Shown here one piece after another: positions 36,901 to 47,850 of a stretch of DNA of 64,000 nucleotides; positions within the stretch are counted from its first letter, which is position 1; every line of letters begins with the position of its first letter. The notes below the pieces were generated by a model that saw nothing but the letters and a program-made list of their open reading frames with translations, was not told the origin of the DNA and did no database searches. Source of the DNA: Inonotus obliquus (lineage: Eukaryota; Basidiomycota; Agaricomycetes; Hymenochaetales; Hymenochaetaceae); NCBI GenBank assembly GCA_032164295.1, contig JAJHTX010000003.1, forward strand, positions 2,418,001-2,482,000. The letters are read 5' to 3'. Made by a program: the position numbers and the translations under genes.

Positions 36901-37163
36901 CGCTTAAAATACAAAATACAAGGGGAGAGCAAGGGACAACTCACATTCATTCGGTTTAGCTCCAATCCATTGCATGGTACAGGCTAATCCGGGGGAAGCC
37001 GAAACATGAGCGTACCGTAATCTAATCTAATAAATGGAGATCCGAATGGAACAACAACCAATAATAATCCAATATCTCTAACCCTACCAATTAAAATAAA
37101 CTTGAATAAGGAACCGGGAAAAAATAAAAATAAAAAGTACTTAGCGTTGAATAAATGGTTGAA

Positions 37164-37604
37164 TCACAGCCACTTTGTATATAATGTATGGATGGCCGGC
37201 GGTAAGACCCTTTGTCCGCCTTGCGACTCCGTAGGTTTGGCGCTTCGTTTGTTGCTCGTTGTAACTTTAGTGACCCTGAAATCTTTCACTGCCGCTTGTG
37301 AGCGTGGCTGAGTGGGTGAAGTGGAAGGAGACCGCGTAAAAACTATCTTTCTTTTTTTTTCTTGGTGAGCGCGAGGGCTAGATAGACGTTCGTATTCCAG
37401 GTTTGTACCCGGAAAGTGTTCCTTCTGGTGAGGATAGACAAGCTCGAACAAAACGTGAATCCGTGCTTGCGCTTTTGAGAGTTGAGGTCTAGAACTGCAG
37501 GCTATAGCACGCAAAAGGATCGTCTGACGAGAAAGTTTTCGCTCAGAGCCGCGAAGTAGACGCTGAGTACGAGAAACGACAGGTTGATTGAGTGGAAATT
37601 CCAT
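37164..37604 (-). CDS. Doubtful open frame downstream of SmB
   Basis: From the first in-frame ATG (MEFPLNQPVVSRTQ) the frame runs about 146 codons to the stop at 37164. No domain, signal peptide or splice signal supports it. The C-terminal half is Ser/Thr/Lys/Arg rich. It could be a chance frame in the region 3' of SmB. The rest of 37605-38248 holds nothing else I can call. Confidence 0.2.
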   Translation of the reverse strand: MEFPLNQPVVSRTQRLLRGSERKLSRQTILLRAIACSSRPQLSKAQARIHVLFELVYPHQKEHFPGTNLEYERLSSPRAHQEKKRKIVFTRSPSTSPTQPRSQAAVKDFRVTKVTTSNKRSAKPTESQGGQRVLPPAIHTLYTKWL

Positions 37605-38248
37605 TCCATATCCATATTCACCTTGAAATTTGTCCTCGCAATTATTCCAGGGCCTGAAACGGTAGATTGGCTCACAAAACTCCAGCACCTCAAATTTCAC
37701 GGGAACGGAAGTTCACTTCCAACACGTGTAAAGCGCATTGCAAACGAATGGAGTGTCAGAGTGTCCAGGACAGGACAATCGCAACAAGACCTTGGATAAA
37801 TTTTCGTTTCGGAGGGAGGAAACGCTAAAGCTTGATAACACCGATCGACTTCATTCATCGGTGAATGAGCGACCTGTCTTCCTGCTTGAGAGAACCATCC
37901 TGATCTTGAAAGCCGTCTAGCGTCCACTGCAGAGTCAAAAACATCAGGATCTGGCTATTCTTCAAAGGATGCACATCAATAGATACAAGTCTCGGAAAGA
38001 AGCGATCGTGAAATACAGAAGTACGTTGTGGAATGCCAAGTTTTCATAATAACTCTTTTGCCATGCACCAATGCCGAAACTAAGGCAAGGGAAACCGTCC
38101 AAACACCACGCCTTCTCACGTTAGCTGGAAGACGTATTTCATTTGGTCTTCACATCCTATCACGAAGGTGGCGGCTGGAAACTACCGCGGAGTAAAGATA
38201 TGGTTAGTGAGAAAACTTATTTACTGGAAACATGGTTGTTGACGATCC

Positions 38249-39005
38249 TTACCCAGGAGGAGGTGCTCCGGGACCAGCGAAACCTGGAGGAGGTGGGAAA
38301 GGTACACCTGGAGGAAACCCTGGCGGCCTGAAACCTGGCGGTGGTCCTCCTGGCATTCCCGGTGGTCCCCCAAACGGTACTGGAGGACGTCCAAACGGAG
38401 GACCGCCCACTATAGGAAGAGAAAATAAAAATCTTGAATTCTCCTTTCTGAATGGCAGAACAAGAGAAGATACGCACTTGGGGGCATCATACCCATGCCG
38501 CGCCCGGCAGGCATTCCACGACCCGGTCCTGGGAGCATCTGAAAGTAAAAGAAGGTTGTCAGTCTTGTTTCGCTTAAAGAAGTTCTTTCGGAGTTTTGAC
38601 AGAACGGGGAGAAGTTCACAGGGAAATACACGCACCCCTGCAATCTTCTTGTCCTCATCCACGACGGGTGGTGGTCCCTCCACGCTCAGACTAACGACCG
38701 ATTCCCCTCGCAAGATGACCAAACCCAGTGTACGCTTGATCTCCTGTTCGGGTGCTGGACCTTCATCACCTGGCTTTTTCTTCGCTCTGACACGACGAAA
38801 TTCTTCACAGTCGGCAAGAACAAGGTTCATGTGTCTGTCAAACGCGAGCATCTGACCAGTCAAGGCTCGTCCATCGTTAAGTGTAATTTTTAGCCTCCAA
38901 TTGATGAGCGAGAGCATTTTCCCGCCCTTTGATTTCGGGGGAGGCTGCAGACACAAGAACATGAGAACGTCATCCCATTCCCCAGCGATCTTCTTCACTC
39001 ACCAT
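38249..39005 (-). CDS. SMB1: Small nuclear ribonucleoprotein-associated protein B (SmB)
   Basis: SmB is one of the seven Sm proteins that form the ring on U1, U2, U4 and U5 snRNAs in the nucleus. The start ATG (39005-39003) is followed directly by an intron (GTGAGT at 39002; acceptor before 38944), giving M + PPPKSKGGKMLSLINWRLKI. The Sm1 motif (TLNDGRALTGQMLAFDRHMN) and Sm2 motif (LGLVILRGESVVSLSVEG) follow. Further introns separate DKKIAG, MLPGPGRGMPAGRGMGMMPP and VGGPPFGRPP. The tail is Gly/Pro rich (GGPPGMPGGPPPGFRPPGF), as in all SmB proteins, and ends at TAA 38249-38251. That TAA lies inside a GTAAGG, so an additional 3' exon is conceivable. Confidence 0.9.
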
Positions 39006-39349
39006 GATTCGAGGCTATATGTTGGCTTAAAGATGAATCACAGGGGAAGGAGGACTTGGGGGTCGGTGTTGAAGACGTCTTTCAGATTCACATTTTGCAC
39101 TACAAACTCGGTCACGTGTCTGTCACTTTGTATCACAACGTGACTTTCAGCTCGAACTTCGACTGCACCATCCAGTAAAATGACTCATTCAACTTCAGTA
39201 TTGCGTCGGCATTGATAATCAGTCCCGACAGATCACGGGCGGGATTCTATGTCTTAAGCCCCTCTCTTTGCCCACTTTGGAGAGGCAACTCTTACTCCAA
39301 GAGAGAGAAGTGCTTTCAAGACCAATCTTCATAAGGTCTGTTGTAAGCA
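39006..39349. promoter_or_regulatory. Divergent intergenic region between SmB and nitronate monooxygenase
   Basis: A 344-base gap separates two start codons facing away from each other, so it must hold both promoters. A shared core region is an inference from spacing. No clear TATA box stands out. Confidence 0.5.
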
Positions 39350-40798
39350 ATGAACACTCCAATTACACGTCTGCTCCGTATGTATGCTATTTTCTCGTTT
39401 CTGTTGCGTTGGGCTTACTTGCATGCTCATTAGATACCGAGGCGCCCATTATCTCGGCTCCTATGGCTGGACCGAGCGGGGGTGAACTCGCCGCACGCGT
39501 ATCTAGTGCAGGTGGATTTGGATTCATAGGTGCAGGTCGGAAAACCTAATGATGACGTTTCGAACAATGTGACTTATTCTATCCCCGTCTTCAATCGCCG
39601 TTTAAAGGCTATCAAAGCAAAGAATCGCTTCTCAAAGAACTCGATTTGGCACGCTCAATCCTCCAAGAGAAGGGATGCCCAAATAAAGAGGATAAGTCAA
39701 CGGCGGCCGATACTTCGCAGGACTCTCTCAAAATAGGTGTAGGCTTCATCGGCTGGACACTTGACCAATCCGATGATGGGAGCAAGACTGCGGAATTACT
39801 ATCTATCGCTCTAGAAGCTCGCGTCGCCGCGATCTGGTTTGCTTTTGGCTCTGATTTAGGAAAATGGTCCCGTGTAGTCCGTAGGTCGGACGAAGGCAAA
39901 GGACAACCGCGTAAGACCAAGGTTTTTATCCTTGTGAATTCGCTTGAGGAAGCGAAGAAGGCTGTGCAGGAATGGGATGCGGACGTTCTTGTGGCACAAG
40001 GTAGTATATTTCTTCTAGTTGTGAAATCTATTGTGGTTCCCATTCTGAACTCGATCAATTTTAAATATCCTTCTCGAAAACAACTCACGGAACTTCATAG
40101 GAATCGAAGCAGGTGGACATGGTTCCGGAGCCGCACCACCTCTTCTCGACTTGATTCCCGAAATCTTAAACTGGCTTAATACAGTACCGTCAACACATAA
40201 GGAAAAGGGGAAACCTTCTCCCCCAGTGATCGCAGCAGGAGGATTCTCTACGGGTCCCCAAATTGCTGCAGTACTCGCGCTTGGCGCCTCAGGTGTAGCG
40301 TTGGGTACACGCTTCCTTCTCACACCCGAGGCACTTTATTCCGACGCACAAAAAGCAGCGCTCCTTGCGGCTAATGGGACGTCCACCATCCGTACACGGG
40401 CTTTTGACGTCATGCGAGGGACGTTGGGGTGGCCCGCTGGGATAGACGGAAGAGCGCTTAAGAATAAGGTTGTTGAACGGTATGAGAATGGAGAAGATGT
40501 TGAGACTGTTCGAGAGATGTATCAGAAGGCCACTCGTGAAGGTAATCGTGAAGGCATGTTGGTTTGGTCGGGCACCGGTATTGGTCTCATCAATCAGATT
40601 GAACCCGCTGCTGTGAGTAAAGAAAAACCCCTTTGGATGTCCGGCTTTGGAATATTGAATGTTCTGGATCTTTTTATGCAGGATCTCGTCATCAGACTTC
40701 ACAAGGAAGCCGAAGCTCGCTTACGAGAAATAACACCATTACTGTCTGCATCAGTGCGTTCAAGGCATGTCATGATCACCCTAAAAGTCGTGTGCTAA
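39350..40798 (+). CDS. Nitronate monooxygenase (2-nitropropane dioxygenase family)
   Basis: Five exons fit in frame: 39350-39377, 39434-39535, 39608-40000, 40101-40612, 40682-40798, giving 383 residues. The N-terminus MNTPITRLL + HTEAPIISAPMAG is the TIM-barrel start, with GGFGFIGAGY and GVGFIGW following. FMN-binding elements are present: AQGIEAGGHGSG with the conserved His, VIAAGGFSTG, and ALGASGVALGTRFL. The enzyme oxidises alkyl nitronates such as propionate-3-nitronate, a toxic metabolite, using FMN and oxygen. Fungal members are cytosolic. Exon 2 uses a GTCGGA donor, slightly off consensus. The gene converges on the small carrier-domain gene, with 186 bases between stop codons. Confidence 0.9.
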
Positions 40799-40984
40799 GA
40801 GACTTAACATTCTTCCTCTTCTTCAAGGATCTGATAATGTACATACATAAGCGAATTGAAAGTAGTGCATGCATACTTTACTCCCCCGATCCGCAATAAA
40901 CGCTACTCAACCCAAAAACGTCCTTTCCAAACGTCCTTCCATTCGACAGACGCACATCCTTCACATCACACATGCATAAACACA

Positions 40985-41432
40985 TCACGAAACCTCAAGT
41001 TCGGCAATCTGGTCATTCTCCTCAACATTCTCGCCGTCAGCAACCAACTTCCTGATATAACCAGCCGTAGGCGCTTTAACCTCCAACTCGGTCTAAAAAA
41101 GAAATTCATGATGAGAACCCTCAAGTCCCATGTCCACATGTTAAGTCGACAAGATTCCAGAATCCAAAAGCATAAACTCAAAAACAAGAATCCAGAAAAT
41201 AAAATCAGAATACGAAAAAAAAGCTCACCTTTGCGGAAATCTGAGCAGCAATAACATCACCAGCTTTAACCAAACTTCCCTCACTCACTTTCACGCTAAC
41301 TCTGCCCTTCAACGGAGCGACGATCTTGATGTGATCGAGTGTGCTTGTCCGTGTGGGAGTTTGGGTACCTGAACCTCCTGGGGTTGCTCGTTCGGTTATT
41401 GAACGTTCTCCTGAGATCAGTTCTGAGGTCAT
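40985..41432 (-). CDS. Stand-alone biotinyl/lipoyl-domain protein (103 aa)
   Basis: Two exons (41432-41229 and 41092-40985) join in phase 0 at GTGAGC / TTTTTTTAG and encode 103 residues. After about 30 residues of Ser/Thr-rich leader (MTSELISGERSITERATPGG), the rest is one carrier domain: IKIVAPLKGRVSVKVSEGSL, VKAGDVIAAQ, then ISAKTELEVKAPTAGYIRKL and ENDQIAELEVS. The Lys of SAKT aligns with the modified Lys of the AMKM motif in biotin carriers or DKA in lipoyl carriers, but neither Met is kept. The gene lies 670 bases downstream of, and in the same direction as, pyruvate carboxylase, which has its own intact biotinyl domain. Whether it is biotinylated, lipoylated or neither is unknown. Bases 41433-42102 hold no other gene I can see. 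Confidence 0.7.
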
Positions 41433-42102
41433 TGTTGGAAGCTTATGGAGATGGGGATGGTTGGATGCGATGGTATGCGATACGAGACTCGATGTTCAAC
41501 GTGGGGACTTTGCAATGCGGAATGTAGAATGTATAGATCAGGTTTCGGATCTCTGGTTCACTGCAGAATGATGATTAGAATAGAAGATGGGGGGTCATAA
41601 ATGAGAATACTGTGTCCAGAGCGTCACATACGTACGTTTACCTCAACACCCTCAGTCCCTCACAAGTTAGAAAGAATGGGCACGATGATGGAAGTTCAAG
41701 ACAGTGTCGGCGCGCTGGAGGATCTGACTGAAATCAAGCAATCAATGCAATCGGATCTTGGTGGAACTTTCCATCTCAGGTGACCAGGATGTCGTCTCCG
41801 TCAACTATTGAATTACTTGGAAGTCAAAGGCGCGCACATTCATGGTGTGGTGTGTCAAACACTGAGAAATGAGATGTATTTTATAATGTACACATGTTAC
41901 ATACATGCTGGCTGGCTGGAGCGGTTGTATGTATGTACACAATCCAATGGTGTTTATGAAATTTATGAAACGAAAATTTATACATGTTAGCCTAGGTTAG
42001 CCTTACTTGGATCTGGGTGACTCGAGCCATCGTGGCGGCAGCGTTCTGTATATTGCGAAACACACATCGAAAGTGGGCGGTCGAAAGCAGTCAACAAACT
42101 TT

Positions 42103-45100
42103 CTAGTGAACAATCTCGGCAATAAGGTCTCCTTGTGAAATGGAGTCGCCTGAGGGAAAGGAAGGAATGAACCTTAGCTCTAAAGGGAAAAGAGTGAGGG
42201 AAACTACACACCTTCTTGTACGACTACACGCCTGATGTGGCCAGACACAGGCGCACTAACGGCAGATTCCATCTTCAGAGAACAGACCAATTATCAATTC
42301 TGACAGATAAACTTCGGAAAATGCGGGTAGACTAACCTTCATGGCGCTCTGCACGCAGACAACATCACCCTTCTTTACCTCTTGACCTTCCTTCACGCGG
42401 ACCTCGACAACAACACCTGACATTGGTGCACCCACAGAGCCGGGGGCGGTTGTAGCCTTCTCTCTTGTGAAAGTCTCGACCGCACTGTTCTTGTCTTCTA
42501 CAGCAACGGCACGGACTTCTCCGTTCACTTCAATCCAGACGTCTCGTGTCGCCTTACCCTCAACCACGGGGCCGACGGCCATCCTATACATCCGATCATA
42601 AGCTGGGGATCACAAACAAACCTTTCTTTTGGTACTCACAAGCGAAGGATTAGAGTTTTCCCTTTTTCGATTCTAAAGTTGTGTTAGCAGATTGGTCTTC
42701 GAGCGCCCATATCAAGAAAGCAAAACATACGAGATATGCATTTCCTCTCCGACATCGGGTCTGCCAAGGAAGTACCGTGTGGGAACTACGCTGAGATCTC
42801 CGTACTTCTCGAGGAAACCTTGGTACTCCTCGAAGACTTTGGGGTACATCACATACGAAGTAACATCCGTATCAGTGATGTGCTTTCCGAATTTCGCACG
42901 TAATTCAGCCTTAATCTTCTTGAAGTCTAACGGCTCCAGAGTAGCGCCCGGACGTCCGTCGATGCGTGGCTTATCGCGGATGATCTTCGAACGGAGAGGT
43001 TCAGGGAAGCCTCCAACTGGCTGGCCAAGATAACCCTGGAAGAACTCTACGACAGAAGATGGGAAATCAAGATGCTCGGCTCGATCCAAGACATCCTGCT
43101 TCGACAGTTTATTAGACACCATGAATTGTGCGAAGTCTCCCACGACTTTGGAAGAAGGTGTAACCTAGCGAAAAGAAATCGACCTTTTCTCAGTACCGGA
43201 TTGAATCGCAAGGCACATGAAGATGGGCTGTACCTTGATGAGATCTCCGCACTACAAAAGAGTGTAAGAAGGTGGACAAAGATCGAGTAAGCATTTAACT
43301 TACCATATCATTGGCTTCAATGTACTTCTGTTTAATTTCTGCAATTTACCATTGTAAGCCAATGTACCACTACCTGGATTGAGTTGCAACATACCAGCCC
43401 ATTGGGTTCCCAGTCCGAGTTGTGACGCTTGGAACTACCGAAATGGGTAAGTCAAAGGGATAAGGGAAGGAAAGGGAGTCACGAACCATGAGGTTCGTGT
43501 ACTGTCCACCAGGCATCTCATGCGCAAACACACTCGAGTCAGACGCACGAACGTTAGCTTCGAAGCAGGTGTACAATTGTCGGACTTGTGTCCAGTATAG
43601 ATTCAGAGCTTGGATGTCGTCGTAACGAATTCCAGTGCCGAGGTGTGTCTGCTCAAGTGCGGAGCATACTGCACCCATTGATGGCTGAGAAGTGAGACCC
43701 GACATGCTGTCGATAGCCACATCGACAACATCCGCGCCTGCCGCCGCCGCCGCTAGCATACTTGCTGTCGCAATACCAGCAGTGTCATGCGAATGTACGT
43801 GGATCGGAAGATCGGGATATTTCTTCCTGATTGCCCCAATGAGCCTGAAAAGCAAGGAATCAGAGAATGTACTTCAAAACGGCGATGGAATTTTGGACTG
43901 ACTGTTTCGCAGCTTCTGGCTTGAGTAATCCAGCCATATCTTTGATTCCGAGAACGTGAATGCCTTCGGCGACAAGCTGGTCAACGAAGTCCAAATAATA
44001 CTGCAATGTGTACTTCGTCTTCTTCGGGTTAGCAACATCTCCGCTGTAGCAAACAACAGCTTCACAGACACCGCCAGCCTTCTTGGCCGCATCAATACCA
44101 AGTCTCAGCTACAGCGCAGAAATGTCAGCTTATATCAAAGTAATCTCGTAGTTGGTGATTCGTAACGAACATTTTCTGTTCAGAGTTGTCAGCTTAAACT
44201 CTAAACGCTACCAAAAAAAGTACCTTACCAAAGTAGTTCAGCGAATCAAACACTCGGAAGATGTCAAGACCATTCTCGACAGCCCTCTTCGAAAAGTCGT
44301 AGATGGCATTGTCCCTATTAACCAATCTCAGCAAAGATTTTCTACTCCATCTTGGTAACTTACGGATAGCTGGTATACCCGACTCCGTTTGCACCACGAA
44401 CAAGAGCCTGGAAAGGAATATTGGGTACGAGCTTGCGTAGAGTGCGCTAAAGAATCCCTCATTAGCAATCTCGCTCCAGACTCCCTCGGTCCACTTACGA
44501 GACGTTCCCAAGGATCCTCGTACAAGAAACGCATCGAAACATCAAATGTCGCTCCACCCCACATTTCAAGGGAGTACGCATTTGCGAGTGCCCAGCTAGT
44601 CTCCTTCGCAATATTGACCATGTCAATAGTTCTCAAACGAGTAGCCAATAGTGATTGGTGGGCATCGCGCCAGGTCGTGTCCATGATCAAAACACCTGGA
44701 TATTCACGTACTGCCTTCGCGAATGCCTCGGGACCCTTTTCGATGATGATATTGCGCCATCCCTGTTGACAAGGTTCGGAAGTGTCGAGCGGTGGCTCAT
44801 TCTCGTCCCCGCGGCTCTTGAGTTTCGGGACGACGACATCATCGTTGAGACCTGGCTCTCCCTGGAAAGGTCAAGCTGTATGAGAAGAATCTCCGAACTA
44901 CAAAAGAATAGTTACTGACCTGCTGGCCTTTGATAGAGCTACCATTGACTGCAAGGTCTCCTAGGTATGCCAACAGCTTCTGCGCACGGTTCTGGCTCTG
45001 AACCAACTTGAAGAGATCTGGGGTATCATCGATGAACTGGAGATGAAAGGATGAGAAAAACACGAAAAATCATGGTATTCAAGAAGATTCCGTACTGTCG

Positions 45101-47072
45101 TCCATGTTTTGCCAGCGATAAACACATCATGTGTCAGAAGACGGAATAAGAAGGGAATATTTGTCTGCAAGGTATCGTTACTGAGCTAATCGCTTTTTAC
45201 TCCCCAGATGAATTCCCGTACCTTGACACCACGAATACGAAATTCGACTAGTGCACGAAGCATTTTTCGACGAGCAACCTCATATGTTGTGCCACTAACG
45301 GATACCTTTACCAACAAGCTGTCATAATGAGGCTATCATCGCAGATTCAGATTGTAATGAAGAATCAGCCTCCCTATTAAAACATTAGGTCAATAAGGCA
45401 CCGTACCGTGATCTGTGCACCAGCAAAACCAGAAGAAGCATCCAGGCGAACACCATTTCCACCAGCAGATCGATACACTTCAATCTTTCCTGTATCAGGT
45501 TGGAAGCTCTGACTCGCATCCTCCGTAGTGATACGGCATTGGATGGCAAATCCACGCTTCGTGATCGCCTCCTGGGACAGTCCAAGCTGCGCAAGCGTGG
45601 CACCAGCAGCAATCTGGATTTGCGCTGCGACGATATCGATACCGGTGATCTCCTCTGCGGTAAGAATTCTATTCAGAGAGAGGAAACAAGGAAATGGATG
45701 GGATTGCTAACCAGTGATCGTGTGCTCGACCTGAATACGCGGATTGATCTCGATGAAGTAATGCCTTCCGAGCTGATCGACCAAGAACTCCGCGGTACCA
45801 GCGTTACGGTAACCGACGCTCTTACCGAGTTTAATCGCATCGTTGAGAATGGCCTGACGAACCTCCTCGGGAAGGTTCATCGCGGGCGCCACTTCTACGA
45901 CCTTCTGATGACGGCGCTGCACGGAGCAGTCACGTTCAAAAAGATGTACAATATTGCCCTGAGCATCTGCGAGTAGCTGCACTTCGATGTGGCGCGGTCG
46001 TTCGAGGAAGCGTTCGATAAAGACAGTGCCATCGCCGAAAGCCGACTTGGCTTCACTGACAGCTCGGGAGAACGCATCTTTAAACTCCGATTCTTCGCGA
46101 ACTACGCGCATACCACGTCCACCGCCACCCATGGCAGCCTTGATAATGACTAGAGGGTCGAGATTAGATATGAAGTTGGTAGACACTATTATGTTGTTTA
46201 CCTGGGAAGCCATATTCTTTGATGAAGCCCTCCGCGTCGGTGTACGAGTCAACCGCACCAGGAGTACCCGGAACCACTGGCACACCAATTTTGATAGCTA
46301 TAGCGACAGAAGTCAATTATTTTCAGCATGAGGTGTAGCTAATTATGATGTACCAATCGCGCGAGCTTTCGTCTTGTCCCCGAGAGCATCGATAACCTCT
46401 GGAGAAGGACCAATGAATGCCAAACCGGCCTGTTCAACCTTGCGAGCAAATTCGGTGTTCTCAGACAAGAATCCGTAACTATGATTGTACGCATTGTCAG
46501 ACTATGCGATGGCCTAAGAAGTTGCAGTACACTACGTACCCTGGATGAATCATATCTACGCCGTGTTCCAGAGCGATCCGAATGATATCTTCTTGTGCGA
46601 GATAAGCACCAACGGGAGTCAGGCCTTTGCCGACTTGATACGCCTCATCCGCCTGAAAGATGTCATTAGGAACATCGCCACATCAAACCGATGAAGAACG
46701 TGCGCACCTTCTGTCGATGTGCGGACATACGATCTTCATGAGAATAGATCGCGACGGTGTGCATCGCAAGCTCGTGAGCTGTACGGAATACTCGAATGGC
46801 AATTTCCTATAATACAGTATTCCAACATCAGCATCTGTCACTGTTAACTTCGCTCTACGCCCGACCGAGCGCATATAGTCGCATCAGACGAAAGAAACCA
46901 CACGTACACCACGATTTGCAACAAGGATCTTGGTGAGCGGTCCGCCATGACCAGCAGCCTTGCGTCGTATCGTCTGAATGGAATGTACAGGTGTACCTGG
47001 TGCACTTGGCGTCCTCGCAAAGATGGATGCAAGACGTGGCGGGTGCAAGACCGCGGTTTCGTTCGACACCAT
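42103..47072 (-). CDS. PYC1: Pyruvate carboxylase
   Basis: The enzyme makes oxaloacetate from pyruvate, bicarbonate and ATP, feeding the TCA cycle and biosynthesis. The protein (about 1,190 residues, many introns) runs from ATG 47072-47070 to TAG 42105-42103. Domains in order: biotin carboxylase with TKILVANRG, the ATP-grasp loop [14 protein letters not shown] and [12 protein letters not shown]; carboxyltransferase with [37 protein letters not shown] and [10 protein letters not shown]; the central PYC domain; and the C-terminal biotinyl domain, where exons join ..CVQSAMK + MESAV to give the AMKM biotin site, ending [15 protein letters not shown]. The first ~40 residues are Ser/Arg/Pro containing; fungal enzymes are usually cytosolic, so a targeting role is unproven. 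Confidence 0.95.
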
Positions 47073-47850
47073 TCTCAACCTCGCCTGTTCGACTTCCTGC
47101 GTGGTCGCCAGCTTGGGGAAGATTCTTTCAAGATAAGATACAAGGGTGATCTTTTAAGAGAGAGAAAGAAGTTGGGGATGAGGCGGCAGTGTTCTGAGAT
47201 TAAAGTGATGACAAGACGGAGTAGATCGCGTCCGGGGATATAGTGGTTAGTGGCTGCTGAACGCGTCACTGGGGTTGAGTGGCGCGTTTCTTACGCGTTG
47301 ATTCTTGGCGATAGTGATAGAGAGAGCGCAACGTCGACGAAGGGGGCGTTATCGATACGTGGTAGATGGTAGGAATAAGAGAAAGAGCTAATGAAGGCCT
47401 GGCGTCTGGGCAGAGATGGTCGTTGGACGTCACGCGTACTTGAGTTGAGCCAATGAGGTATGAGACTGGCTATATGCGCTCGGAGACCATCCGAAGGGAA
47501 TAATGCGGAAAGCCGCTCTATCTCACTTTACGACTCGTTTGCGCCCTCTTTTTCCCTTGGCATAGCGTCGGGAGGTGCGCTTTGATTGAGCATCGGTGCA
47601 GAAAATGTGAATATGTAGCATAAAAGTCCAATCTCCAGTGGTTATCTTGGAATTACGCGGCCAAGAGCAATATGATTCCCCTAGTCTAAGCAAACAGACA
47701 TCAAAAGCAAGCTGGAAAGCTATCTATAGAACATGGTAATTTCTGCACATGCATTAAGCAATTTGACCCATAAAAATCATGCTCATCTTCCGTCGGAATC
47801 GTTCGTGATGTCCTGCTCCCACACAACGGAAAATATAGGAGAACATGCTC
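47073..47850. promoter_or_regulatory. Upstream region of pyruvate carboxylase and 3' flank of the GDP-mannose transporter gene
   Basis: No gene is seen here. A CCAAT pentamer occurs at about 47451 (GAGCCAATGAGG), roughly 380 bases before the PYC start; the plus-strand orientation reads as ATTGG toward PYC. A Hap-type control is possible but is only inferred. Confidence 0.4.

Larger units (their letters stand above)
19051..37163. other. Gene desert of about 18 kb rich in short tandem arrays
   Basis: Neither strand has an open frame above about 150 codons or a recognisable domain. The longest frames come from repeats, so their proteins are low-complexity (for example RIRIRVRIQIRV-like). The sequence is full of small local duplications of 6-15 bases: GGACTCGGA and CGGATTCGGA types (26430-26480, 26919-26960, 27210-27240), ATGGAT (27558-27585), CATTTCG (28860-28890), TACATTTA (29049-29074) and CTCCTAC (22061-22126). 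No transposase, integrase, terminal repeat or telomeric array is visible. It may be regulatory or noncoding RNA territory, or simply neutral DNA shaped by slippage. I cannot choose between these from sequence alone. Confidence 0.7.

Noticed and set aside
37300..37345. TGGCTGAGTGGGTGAAG resembles a tRNA A box
   Set aside because: No B box (GGTTCGAATCC-like) at the right distance and no cloverleaf could be folded.
45500..45976. 158-codon plus-strand frame
   Set aside because: It is a reverse-strand shadow of the pyruvate carboxylase biotin-carboxylase domain.
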